Shown here: in pieces, positions 33,401 to 43,160 of the stretch | How the letters are laid out: the number at the start of each line of letters is the position of its first letter | Position numbering within the stretch: position 1 is the first letter of the stretch | Assembly (NCBI GenBank): GCA_019454045.1 | Contig: SKCR01007823.1 | Location: forward strand, 1,178,001 to 1,242,000 | Direction: 5' to 3' | Length of the DNA stretch: 64,000 bases | Source: Zanthoxylum bungeanum | Lineage: Eukaryota > Streptophyta > Magnoliopsida > Sapindales > Rutaceae | Translations under genes and position numbers: made by a program | The notes under the pieces: model-generated | Database searches by the model: none | The model's input: the letters and a program-made list of their open reading frames with translations, nothing else | What the model was told of the DNA's origin: nothing

Positions 33401-33429
33401 TTCTTCAACTTGTCCTCTTCAATTCAACA

Positions 33430-33434
33430 TTTAC
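33430..33434. repeat. Target site duplication of the Copia deletion derivative, right copy (TTTAC)
   Basis: Matches 31943-31947. Confidence 0.75.
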
Positions 33435-33990
33435 ATCATCACATATGTCAACTGCGTAATGGGATACAAACTCTATAAGCATAGTATTTATCCCGAGTTT
33501 GGAATTCCTCTAATGTATTTTCCATAATATTCATATGTTCATAATGTCTCAGATCAATGTCAAAGCTACATGACTCAAATATAAGTTTAGTGAAGATCTC
33601 AAGTCATAGGATTAGTCCATATATTCATCAGTCGATACCAAGAGTTTTTCATAGATACATGAGATAAAACATCTCCATATGGAAACTCTTGAAGGCCAGG
33701 TCTATGTACTTATAATTGCCACAAGCATTTATGTATTTTACCAAGCAAACAGAACTACGCTAGTAGCTTAGCATGAGATCAGCTACCCCATAAGTGGGAG
33801 ATAATAACATTATGCTAGTTTTTTAGATTATCAATGCTCTTATTCTAGGTAATCACATGACTAGGAATATTTAGGATTGATAGGATCTCATAAATCAAAA
33901 CTTTGTTTGATTCATATGTAAATCATTCTAAGGACTTTATCATATAAGATATCTACTTTGATATATGGCTAAAATGCTCATATGATAAAG
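33435..33990. other. AT-rich sequence, no gene seen
   Basis: It contains CATAAGTGGGAGATAATAAC at about 33790-33809, which resembles a Copia polypurine tract on the plus strand, but no LTR start follows convincingly. Probably old transposon debris. Confidence 0.5.
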
Positions 33991-34640
33991 AATGTCATTT
34001 TATTAATAATAAATATAATTAAAGTAATATTAAATCTCATTTGACATTGGATCTATGGTATATTACTAACAATCTTTACACTATATTCATAGGCATATTT
34101 GTCGTGCTTCCGTTGGGCCAACACATTGTAAGAGAATCTAAAAAGTTCTCTTTTGTGGGTATCTTCTCTATTTTCATGTCCCTCATTTCAATAATCTCTC
34201 TAACGAGGTAGTATCACCTAAGTACATGTTTGGATTTCTGATGAGACCTTGATTCCTTATATTGAGCAATTACTCTAGTGTTGTCATAATATATTGTAAT
34301 GTCATCCAAGATGTTAGGAATCACTCCAATATCCATGATGAATTCCTCTATCAAAACTACTTCCTTTACTACTTCTAAAGTAACAATGTACTCGGAAATA
34401 ATAACGAATGTCATTTTATTAATAAAAAATGTGATTAAAGTAATATTAAAAAAACATTCCACATTGGATGTAAGGTATATTACTAACAATCTTTACACCG
34501 TATAATTAGGTATATTTTGTCATGCTTTTGTTGGGTCGACTTAGTAAGAGAATCTATCAAGTTATCCTTTGTTGGTATTTTGATGAGACATTGGTTCTTT
34601 ATATTGTGTAATAGCTTCAATACCTAAATTATCATCGCAC
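33991..34640 (-). pseudogene. Two diverged tandem copies of a Copia pol C-terminus
   Basis: On the minus strand, 34214-34410 reads as RNase H (SEYIVTLEVVKEVVLIEEF, IPNILDDITIYYDNTRVIAQ, RSHQKSKHVLR), continuing at about 34100-34213 across stops into YLVREIIE, KIEKIPTKEN and LDSLT, the conserved pol end. The sequence from 33991 (AATGTCATTTTATTAATAA) is repeated from 34407 with an offset of 416 bp; the second copy lacks about 80 bp inside. No LTR could be assigned. The copy boundary falls exactly where RNase H begins, so the upstream part of pol was replaced by the second copy. Confidence 0.7.
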
Positions 34641-35132
34641 ATTTTATCTACAAATATGATCATTTCATTTTTTTTTTTCCCCACCTCAATTCTTCTCCTA
34701 CCACTTTAAGCTAGTTAGAATTTTATATCTCTTATACTGGTTAAACTAACCCACCCCACAAATTTGGCCATTTCAATAGAGTAAAATAGTTCAGTCATTA
34801 AACTTGCTAAGGCAAACTTTATGGTCAATGACAAAAAAAGGAGTAACAAGTAAATATCTTGAATTAACATGTGCACTTCAACAACATCCACGTTTACACC
34901 ACGAAGAAACCTCACAGGCGCACACTCTTATCTAACGTGTCAACTTGAAACCATGCAACTAACCACAACATTCCACGTGCAACAAATTCAAAACCCTCAA
35001 ATCATCGAACATCTAATTACTTTTATAACCAACCCACAAGACTCTTCATTCCACACTTTCCAATTACAAATTCTTCAGGAACAAACACTAGAAAAACCAA
35101 AACCAAAACCAAAAAACGAAAAGCCAATAATA
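34641..35132 (+). promoter_or_regulatory. Upstream region of the F-box gene, with G-box
   Basis: About 490 bp between transposon debris and the gene. A palindromic CACGTG G-box lies at 34974-34979, about 155 bp before the chosen start. G-boxes bind bZIP and bHLH factors in plants. No strong TATA box was picked; TTTATAA-like words near 35017 are a weak candidate. The reading frame of the gene is open 88 codons further upstream (from 34869), but that part is low in complexity and unlike F-box N-termini. Confidence 0.45.
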
Positions 35133-35900
35133 ATGTCTCGCTTCTCCTCAAGCAATCTTCCACCACCATGGGAGGTCCTCAATCTTGTTGCTCATCATCT
35201 TGACCCCAAAACCTTAGCCATTGCTTCATGTGTGTCCAAATCATGGTTCATTTCTATGTCTTCTGATTACCTCTGGCAACCAATTTGCTCTTCTCATTAC
35301 CCTAGTCTTTCCAACCTCAAACTCACCGACCCGTCGGTTCCCTATCGCCGTCTCTTCTCCGTAGGCTACACTGCCACCAAACGCCGCCTCAAACCTCCTC
35401 CTCCGCCCATCATTTCCCTCGGCAGCCTCGTCTTCGCCATCGATGTACGCACCGAAGACGGCCCTCATTTCACCCTAGCAAAGCCTGCGAAAGAATTTTG
35501 TGCGGACACAAGTGGGCTCTTCAGGTTCGATATGAATCTAAATTGTTTTAATTTTGGTTTGATCGAGCTGCAAGAAGAGGTGAAAATCACATGGAATGTG
35601 GTGTTGCGAGGATGGGAAGGGGTTTTCACAATGATGGATTTTGAAGGGAGGCTGAGTTTTTCTCCGGCGGCGTTGGAAGGGTGGTATACGGAGGAGCTGC
35701 CGTCGCCGAGGTGTTGTTCTAGTGAAGTTGCAAGTGGGATTGTGGCAGATTTGAAGTTAGGGTTTTGTAGTAATGGTTATGAGAAAGTTAGAGTAGAAAA
35801 GGTTAGTGTGGGAATGTTGAGTATTGTAAATTGGAGGTATGTCAATGTTGATGATGGGCTCAGGCACTTGCAACATTTTCTTTTACCCAATACTAATTAA
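35133..35900 (+). CDS. F-box protein, intronless
   Basis: 255 residues from the ATG at 35133 (MSRFSSSNLPPPWEVLNLV) to TAA at 35898. An F-box spans roughly residues 10-50: PPWEVLNLVAHHLDPKTLAIASCVSKSW, then SSDYLWQPICSSHYPSL. F-box proteins bind a Skp1-type adaptor and select substrates for SCF ubiquitin ligases in cytosol or nucleus. No Kelch, LRR or FBD repeats are seen. The remainder (GSLVFAIDVRTEDG, FRFDMNLNCFNFG, WRYVNVDDGLRHLQHFLL) resembles, from memory, small single-exon plant F-box proteins of the Arabidopsis At5g04010 type, but I cannot confirm orthology. The start was chosen because the F-box should lie near the N-terminus; a start at 34869 would add 88 unusual residues. GC content and codon use differ clearly from the AT-rich surroundings, and no stops or indels are seen. 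It is the only apparently intact host gene here, isolated among transposons. Confidence 0.88.
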   Translation: MSRFSSSNLPPPWEVLNLVAHHLDPKTLAIASCVSKSWFISMSSDYLWQPICSSHYPSLSNLKLTDPSVPYRRLFSVGYTATKRRLKPPPPPIISLGSLVFAIDVRTEDGPHFTLAKPAKEFCADTSGLFRFDMNLNCFNFGLIELQEEVKITWNVVLRGWEGVFTMMDFEGRLSFSPAALEGWYTEELPSPRCCSSEVASGIVADLKLGFCSNGYEKVRVEKVSVGMLSIVNWRYVNVDDGLRHLQHFLLPNTN

Positions 35901-36036
35901 TATTGTTAACTTCAGCTTAATGATTTGAATGTCTTCGTAATTTTTGAGCCGAGGGTTTTATAAATGGTACGATTTATTTAAAAAGACCAAAAACATAATC
36001 ACAATCACATTGCAGTCTTACAATTTTACAGAAGAA

Positions 36037-36042
36037 AATAAA
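36037..36042 (+). terminator. Putative polyadenylation signal of the F-box gene
   Basis: AATAAA lies about 137 bp after the stop codon, followed by AT-rich sequence. This is a plausible near-upstream element, but plant signals are variable. Confidence 0.4.
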
Positions 36043-36149
36043 GACCAATTCCAAATTAGTGAAAATATAAATCAAAATCAATCACAATTACATTACTTTA
36101 TTCAAATTTATATTGAGTTTAGTCACAAGACAATACATTCTTTCTAACT

Positions 36150-36796
36150 CAAATTTTAATTAACTTACATTATTGACTTCAATTCGACTTTAGTCACATT
36201 AAAGTTGTGTTTTAATTAAAGTCACATTGAGAATTTTATTATATTTTAATTAGATCATATTTAGTCATATTTTATCCAAGTAATATGAGCTCAGCCAGTA
36301 CATTCACTTTGAATTGTGAAGGAGATCCATATGAATTTTTAAAAGTCCAAAACAATTAGAACTCTTTTAATTTAATTCAAGCATAAATATTTATTTCCTT
36401 TTAGTGCACCTAAATGATAAAATAATATTATTACAAGTTGGTCATTAAAAAAAGTGGCACAAGGAAAGAGCAAATATGTTTTTCTTTTTCCAATTTTAAA
36501 TTTAAAAATTAAATATCTTATAAAATATAAAGTGTTTCAAGAAATAGTTATATATATTGATCCACAAAGCATAAGTTTTAAATCAAGTACCATGTAAAAA
36601 ATGACCTTATATTTATAAGTTACAGATCTGTCATTTTCAAACATTCATATTTCCTTCATACGAACTTCAATTCATAATCTGTAAGAAGTCACATACATTT
36701 AACATTCACAACTACAATTTTCATCGGATTCTCTATCAAATTAGGACTTCTATATGGTCAAAATCAATCCCAAAATTACTATGGCACAATAGTCAC
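36150..36796. other. AT-rich intergenic sequence, no gene seen
   Basis: About 650 bp downstream of the F-box gene with no coding signal, rich in TTAATTAAA and AGTCACATT words. Confidence 0.7.
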
Positions 36797-36890
36797 ATTC
36801 AAAGAGTCAGATTCACAGTCGCACAGTCATAGTCACATTTACTTAGTCACAATATAGTCACACAATCACACAGTCATAGTCACAGTCACA
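36787..36890 (+). repeat. Degenerate AGTCACA tandem repeat
   Basis: Words AGTCACA, AGTCATA and CAGTCACA recur about a dozen times in 100 bp just outside the CACTA end, ending at CAGTCACATTTG. Confidence 0.75.
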
Positions 36891-36896
36891 TTTGAA

Positions 36897-37262
36897 CACT
36901 ACTAGAAAACAGCCTTTTAGCGTCGCCAAACTTCGACACTAAAAGAGGACAACGTCAAAGCCAAAACATTTAGCGTCGAAAAAAGGCGACGCGTGAAGTG
37001 GACGCTAAAGGCTGGTCGAGGAAACATTTTAGCGTTGCTGTAAAATACGTGACACTAAAAATATTTGCGTCACCAATTTTTTGTTACTAAAAACCGGTAT
37101 TAGACGACGTAGAAATGTGACAATTCCGCGTTGCTAAGCTCCGACGATGCTAAAGATCAAAGGCTTTTAGCGACACCATCTTGGTGTTGCTAAAAGTGTA
37201 CAACTATTAGCGTCGACTTTTGTCTTGTCGATGCCACATTCAGATGGTGACACTAAATATTT
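36897..37262 (+). mobile_element. Terminus of a CACTA (En/Spm) DNA transposon
   Basis: CACTACTAGAAAACAGCC is the classic plant CACTA terminal sequence. It is followed by about 360 bp of subterminal repeats in both orientations built on TTTAGCGTCG and CGACGCTAAA (for example 36906-36957, 36969-37008, 37172-37220). These are sites of the kind that CACTA transposase binds. No transposase gene and no matching opposite terminus (CTAGTAGTG) were found by eye to the right, so the element is either truncated or interrupted by the hAT-like element. The 3-bp flank is GAA. Confidence 0.82.
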
Positions 37263-37456
37263 TTAACATTTTTTAAAAATATAATATTATTAAAATTAAT
37301 ATATATATTTAATGAAATTAAAATTATATATATTATTAAAAAATAAAATATTAATAATATTTTATGTTAAAAAATTAAATTAATTTTTTTATTATATATA
37401 TAAAATAAAATTTTTATTACATACAAAATTTTTATTACATTAAATAAAAAAATATG
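37263..37456. other. Very AT-rich stretch
   Basis: About 195 bp of almost pure A/T with ATATTATTAAAATTAATATATA-like words; probably CACTA interior. Confidence 0.6.
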
Positions 37457-38613
37457 CAAGGGTGAGCAAAAATGGTTTCGGTTCCGGTTCCGCATGGAAC
37501 CGGAACCTACTCGGAAAAAATCAGTTCCTAAATAAATGGAACCGGAACCTACCCAATTAAGTAGGGTACCCTATTATTCGGTTCCAGTCCGATTCTGAAT
37601 TACCCCATTTTAAAATATTTTAATGAAAACTACATTTCGATACGAGTCCGTAGGGAAAACGGGGACCAAATCGGTGTCTGGAAACTTAAGAACGAAGAAA
37701 ATGAAGTTTTAGTACGAAATACGTGGCAGCTTCGTTCATTTTGTCTTCCTTACTAAATCCACATATTTAGGCCCTATAACTAACAGCATCAGGGGTCAGT
37801 TCCCTATAAAAAATCTCCAAAAAAAAACATGCTCTGGCTTCTCCAAACAGCATGATAAAATCAGCTTGAAAGTTCATAACCACGTAAATGTATAAAATAT
37901 TCATAAAAGCATGACAAAATATCATTCACTCAACAAGACATTGCGACAAACAGCATGAACCAATACAAAGCATGATAAAATCAACTTAAAAAATCATAAC
38001 CTCGTAAATGCACAAAATATTCACATTCACCCTGTAAATGCACAAAAGCCATATGTTGGAAATGAATCAGATTCATCAGTCTTCCTTAGGCTAAATCATT
38101 AAGCTAATGAACATAAATCACACATAGGATTCATCCTTGATTACTCGACAAAACATTGCGAGAAGGAGCATGAATCTACAATGAACATGATGAAATCAGC
38201 TTGAAAAACCATAATTCAATCTAATATAAATCCAATATCACAAATTAACGAGACACAAAGCATTTTGAACCCAATAATCTCACCAAACTGGTTCTACAAT
38301 GAACATGATGAAATCAGCTTGAAAAACCATAATTCAATCTAATATAAATCAAATCTCACCAATTAACGAGACACAAAGCATTTTGAACCCAATAATCTCA
38401 CCAAATTGGTTCTATATTCGGTTCCAGAAATAGGTTCCATGGTCCGGTTTTGATTCCGACCAGTTTGGAACCGGAACCAGACCTGTTAAAATCGGTTCCT
38501 TTATTTTTGGAACCGAAACCGGATCTGTTACAACCGATTCTGGTTCCAAACCCACAAAATTGGTCCGGTTCCAACCGGTTCCGAGTAGATCATGAACCGA
38601 TGCTCACCCCTAG
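37457..38613. mobile_element. Non-autonomous hAT-like element with GGTTCC-rich ends
   Basis: Left end CAAGGGTGAGCA and right end TGCTCACCCCTAG are inverted (9 bp exact GGGTGAGCA, imperfect beyond). Each is followed inward by GGTTCCGGTTCC and GGAACCGGAACC words. Many plant non-autonomous hAT elements have GGGGTGAGCA ends with such content. There is no transposase. An 8-bp target duplication is not visible (AAAATATG left, GACGATCG right), so the boundaries may be off or the copy old. An internal tandem duplication is listed separately. Confidence 0.62.
38176..38411. repeat. 118-bp tandem duplication inside the hAT-like element
   Basis: 38176-38293 is repeated at 38294-38411, starting CTACAATGAACATGATGAAA, with only a few differences. 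A more diverged relative (CATGATAAAATCA.CTT.AAA..TCATAACC.CGTAAATG) occurs twice at about 37850-38010. Confidence 0.9.
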
Positions 38614-39624
38614 GACGATCGGTCGAGGTCGGTTCTACATCTGTCGGACCTAAAGGAACATTATTAGCACCACCTCTTATGATTGGAATCAAACGGAGGG
38701 GACTGTAACCACAAACCAACATCTAGTGTCACCCTCAGAAAGCCCTCTAATTTGTAATAACCCAGTTATCCCTAGCACCTACGGTATTATACACTAACTG
38801 GAAAATTTTATCAAAGTCACTTAGATCTATAGAACAAGTTATTAAGAGTGATCTTTGGGAAGAGGTCAATAACTATATAGACTCAGTCTCGAGGAGAGAC
38901 TCCTCCAAGAAGAATGACCCTAATAAGAGTTTTCAGGAATTAAAGAGCTACTGCAACGACCCTTATATATTTTAATGGAATCTTTAGATATTAGTTGGGA
39001 AGGAAAGTGATGATACCCTTTAACATGTAGAACTCGATACGGACACCATAAAAATGAATAGTCATTTTCAAGAATGAATGACCGATACGAGTAGGTGTAT
39101 AAAGAGTGATGGCGTCTTCTGAGAGTAAATCTAGATTTGAATTATACTAGATTAGCACAAAGATTAAAGGCACTCTAGACATGATACTTTCTGTTAGTTG
39201 AGAACATCGTAGAGATTGACATTATATTTGATATAGAGTAATGTTTACCGCATTCGCAAATGAGATTAACAATATGACTAAGCCTTTATGGATTCACTGA
39301 AAGAGTAGCCACCATAATGTACTTTGTCCTATTAGTAATAAATAATAAACTTTGGGACCATTTTGAGCCTCACACTAAGTTTTAGAAGGGAGAACTGAAG
39401 TGTTATTGAGAGGGTCTTGATATACAATATCAATTACAGATGCGGTACGATTCCTAATGATCGAGATAGTGTAAGATAAATAGTAATAGAATAAGCATGG
39501 TATAGTTGGTGGTTTTTGAGGCAGTAAGATACCAAAGGTGAAATATTATAATAACTTTCCATGAAAAGATATTCCTTTAAGAGAGCTAAAGACTAGAATA
39601 AGTATAAAGTTAAGTTAGATTATG
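38614..39624. other. Degenerate repeat sequence left of Copia-4, no gene seen
   Basis: About 1 kb without coding signal. TTTGTAATAACCCAGTTATCCCTAG at about 38751 begins like a gypsy LTR (TGTAATAACCC), and the sequence continues uninterrupted at 45585 after Copia-4. I regard it as an old LTR-type relic but cannot assign a family. Confidence 0.45.
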
Positions 39625-39629
39625 GATAC
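39625..39629. repeat. Target site duplication of Copia-4, left copy (GATAC)
   Basis: GATAC is repeated at 45580-45584. Confidence 0.9.
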
Positions 39630-40160
39630 GGTAAAATGTGAAACCTTACAACCGTTGGATGAGTGACACGTGGCTCAATCCCCGCCGTTGCTTTATTCCC
39701 CTTTTTGCTCTCCATATAAAAGCTGCTAGGGTTGAGAATAAGAAGGGGATTGCAATTTGTTTCTGTAATATACCTTTCTTCTTCCCTTTTCTCTCTGAGT
39801 GAAATTCCTTGGGCCATGTTTGTGTATTCTTGCTTGTTGATTGTAAGATTGGCACAGTAGAGTCTAGGGTTTCTGATTTTACTCTTTGTTTGGGGAAAAT
39901 TGATATTGTAAGAGGTGACCAAGGTTCTTGTGTAATCTTGACATTCATATAGTGCAGTGAGCTCCTTGATTCTGGAGTTCAACATGGATGTAGTCTGAAT
40001 CTTTCAGGCGAACCACGAAAAAATTTCTTACGTTCTTGGTGTGTGGAATGTTGTGTGTTGTTTAATTTCTCTACAATTAGTGTTTTTTCTTTTGAAGTGG
40101 CAGTGCTCGGCAAAAATCAAATTGGTTAACAGGGGTGAAAATCAGAGAGTGAATTTAATA
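39630..40160 (+). repeat. Copia-4 5' LTR (531 bp)
   Basis: It starts GGTAAAATGTGAAACC (first base T mutated to G relative to the 3' LTR) and ends GAATTTAATA (CA mutated to TA). A CCATATAAAAGC TATA context is at about 39712-39723. Confidence 0.93.
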
Positions 40161-40161
40161 G

Positions 40162-40174
40162 TGGTATCAGAGCC
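40162..40174 (+). promoter_or_regulatory. Primer binding site, initiator tRNA-Met type (Copia-4)
   Basis: TGGTATCAGAGCC starts one base after the 5' LTR. Confidence 0.93.
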
Positions 40175-40843
40175 TTTTGGTAGAAGATCAAAAGCCCAAA
40201 TAAGTTGATGTGTTCTCTTGGGTAGAAGATCAAAGTGCTAACTAAGACTTGAGTGGCTGCTTAAGGGAATCAGAATTACAAAACAAGACCTGCGAGATCC
40301 AGATCTGCAAAATCAAGAACTGCGGTTTCTGAGGATTTGCCAACCAAGGTCCCTGAGAGTCGTCGAACTCACAAAATCAAGATTAGTTGCCAAATCAAGA
40401 TTATAAACCAAATCAAAATCCTCAGTGGTTTGAAGATCGGTACTGCCGACCAAAGGACGCCTGGGTTGCCAATACATCTCCTGGGTTAAAGACCTAGAGT
40501 TGGGCGATTCAAGTTTCTTGGGGCAGATTAAAGGGTCTGCTGATCTAAGGAACCTATTAGCTACAGAGCTGCCGATCAAAGAGCATAAAGAAGTTTCACC
40601 TTTTCTGGGTGAAATAAGAAAGACTGTTGAAGACCAAGATCAGAGCCTGCAAATGTTAAAAATAAGAAAACAAGAAACCAAAGAAAACCCCTGCACTGCC
40701 GATTAGGTCTCTTGTTCTTTACTGGTAGTGCCAAATCAAAGCATTAAGATTTTGGGTTGCCGAGTTACTGACCAAGGTCAGTGTTGCCGAATAAGGGACG
40801 TGAGTTGCAGTTTTGGGAAATTTGGGTATTAGTTAAATCAAAA
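40175..40843 (+). other. Copia-4 leader, no gene
   Basis: About 670 bp with repeated words such as AAATCAAGA, TTGCCAAATCAAGAT and GCCGA(T/C)CAAAG. Short open frames here resemble nothing known. Confidence 0.65.
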
Positions 40844-42064
40844 ATGTCGACAATCAAACTCGACATTGGCATATTTGACGGAAAATGGGATTTTACCACT
40901 TGGAAAAAGAAAATGAGGGTATTGCTCTCCCACCATAAGGTAGCTTTGGCGTTGAAACCCGTTCAAGAATAATGGCCAAAGATGGAAAATGATGTGAAGG
41001 GCGAAATTTTGGAAGAAGCCTACAACCTGATTTTCCTTCACCTTGGCGATTCGGTAATAAAGAAGGTTGACAGAATGGACACAACCCTCCAACTCTGGGG
41101 TAAACTCGAATCTCTTTATTCTGTTATTTCTGCTCCAAATTTAGTGTTCTTAAAAGGAAATTTGTTTAACTACAAGATGGACACTAATAAATCTATAGAT
41201 GATAACCTGGATGAATTCACAAAAATGACTCAAATCCTTAAAGGAACTGACCAAGCTTTAGGAGATTCTTGCGAAGCTATGATTCTATTAAATTCATTAC
41301 CTGAAGAATATAGTGTCGTAAAGAACTCTCTATAGTACACATGAGTTGTACCTAGGCTAGACTTGGTAATATCCGGGATAAGGGCTAGAGAGTTAGAACT
41401 TAGAACCAGTAGAAGAGGTGGTGCAAATCTATTCATGAAAGGCAAAAATGACAGGAAATATAATAGGCAGAATAACAACCCACCAAATAATCAAGAATCT
41501 AAGGGGAAGAAAAAGAATAAGCAGGATAAGAATAAAAATAGTGGAAAGAAGTGCTATCACTGTGGGAAGGTGGGACACCTTAAAAAGAATTGCTATAAAT
41601 TCCTTAGGGAACAGAAAAATGAAGGCAGTGCTACTGTGGCTGTCGAAAAGGGGTCAATTTGCCTATCTGAGGCATTTACTGTGTCTAGTGATCACATTAG
41701 CATAGAATGGATACTGGACTCAGGGTGTTCCTTTCACATGAGTCCGTATAGGGACTGGTTTGTCAACTTTAGAAATTCTGACCAAGGGACAGTGTATATG
41801 GGAAATGATAATACTTGTAGGATACATGGAGTTGGGGACATAACACTCAAACTTCATGATGGTAAAGTTAGGATCCTTACTGATGTTAGATATGTACCTG
41901 AATTAAAACGAAACTTGATATCACTAGGAACACTAGATGAATTAGGTTTTACTTATAAAGCTCACCAAGGAAACATGCACATATCTAAGGGTAAGAAACT
42001 AATCCTAACTGGTATAAAAAAAAAACGGACTGTATGTACTAAATGGACAACATGTATTCTCTGA
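40844..42064 (+). pseudogene. Copia-4 gag and protease
   Basis: The start ATG at 40844 (MSTIKLDIGIFDGKWDFTTW) is typical of a Copia Gag. The same frame is interrupted by TAA at 40970-40972, TAG at 41333-41335 and TGA at 41342-41344, then stays open to 42064. Domains: Gag capsid region (LGKLESLYSVI-like, LWGKLESLY; NLDEFTKMTQILKGTDQAL; ILLNSLPEEYSVVKNSL), basic linker, CCHC knuckle CYHCGKVGHLKKNC at about 41560, and protease with WILDSGCSFHMSP and the YVPELKRNLISLGTLDELG block. The frame shifts at a run of nine or ten A residues at about 42017-42026, directly before the integrase zinc region. Confidence 0.93.
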
Positions 42065-43160
42065 AAAACCCATTTCTACTCTAACTTCTAATGTTGATAT
42101 GACTAATATTTGGCACTTGAGACTTGGCCATATAGGCCAGAAAGGCATGCAGGTACTCAGCAAGCAGAGACAATTTGGAAAGGACCAGTTGAAGCCACTA
42201 GATTTTTGTGAGATCTGTGTGTTGGGCAAACAACACAGACAGAGCTTCCCAACTGGAATTCACTTGTCAAAAGCCAGCCTGGAGTATCTACACTGTGATC
42301 TATGGGGACCAGCCATGGTCCAAACACATGGGGGTAAGAAATATTTTCTCTCTATTGTTGATGACTACAGTAGGAAGGTATGGACATTTTTACTAAAATC
42401 AAAGGATGAAACTTTGGTAAAATTTAAAGAATGGAAAGTTTTAGTAGAAAATCAAACTAGTAACAAAGTGAAAGTCTTGAGAACTGATAATGACTTAGAA
42501 TTTTGTAATACTGAGTTTGATCAATACTGTACTAGTGAGGGTATCCTGAGACATAGGACTGTGAGACACACCCCTCAACAAAATGGAGTTGCGGAAAGAA
42601 TGAATAGAACCCTATTAGAAAAGATCAGATGTCTTTTATTCTCTTCCGAACTTCCGAGGCCTTTTTGGGGTGAGGCCCTCAATACTGCGACACATCTTGT
42701 TAACCTTAGCCCCAATAGTTCAGTCCAATTTAAGAGCCCCGAAGAAATCTAGTCTGGTAGAACTCAGAAGCTTGCCCACCTTCGAGTGTTTGGCTGTGAA
42801 GCCTATGCTCACCAGTCCATAGGTAAACTTGAACCGAGGTCACTTAAGTGTGTTTTCTTAGGATATCAAGAAGGGACAAAAGGGTATAAGTTATGGGAAA
42901 GGGAGTCACATGGAGTCAAAATCATAGTTAGTAGGGATGTTATATTCAATAAACTCTGTTTTCCATGTAAATCTACTAACAAGAATGCAGGTGCCTTAGA
43001 AAAGGATCTAGCAGATTTTGATATTGCAGGTGGAGCTCAGATGCAGGTGGAGCCAGGCACATCAAGGACCACTGATCAAGCTGGTGACATTCCAGACACG
43101 GAGACATCTGAAGACACCCAGCCTAGGATTAATAATCCGGAGGAAAAAGAAACGATGTGG
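42030..43160 (+). pseudogene. Copia-4 integrase
   Basis: In the shifted frame: zinc-binding region WHLRLGHIGQKGMQVLSKQ ... CEICVLGKQ, then the catalytic core with LHCDLWGPAMVQTHGGKKYF, DDYSRKVWTFLLKSKDE, LRTDNDLEFCN and HTPQQNGVAERMNRTLLEK, containing the D, D and E of the integrase triad. The otherwise usual G in the TDNG word is D here. A TAG interrupts at 42750-42752. After it the LRVFGCEAYAH and KCVFLGYQEGTKGYKLW blocks continue, followed by an acidic linker that ends at a frameshift near 43150. Confidence 0.93.

Larger units (their letters stand above)
31948..33429 (+). mobile_element. Internally deleted Copia (Ale/Retrofit-like)
   Basis: A short LTR (31948-32151, about 204 bp, starting TGATAAGATTCC and ending TCAATTCAACA), an initiator-Met primer site, Gag and the start of protease are followed abruptly by the last 27-29 bp of the same LTR end sequence (TTCTTCAACTTGTCCTC... 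to AACA) at about 33401-33429. A 5-bp duplication TTTAC flanks the whole. The rest of pol and nearly all of the 3' LTR are gone, yet both outer ends survive. The TATA-like TGTATTTATAG near 32074 fits a compact LTR. Confidence 0.82.

Noticed and set aside
33790..33809. AAGTGGGAGAT-like polypurine tract on the plus strand
   Set aside because: No LTR start (TG) with a matching end could be found after it, and the neighbouring pol relic lies on the opposite strand.
42017..42026. Run of nine or ten A residues between protease and integrase of Copia-4, as a programmed frameshift site
   Set aside because: Plant Copia elements normally use one frame, the element has several other stops and a second frameshift, and a homopolymer indel is the simpler explanation.
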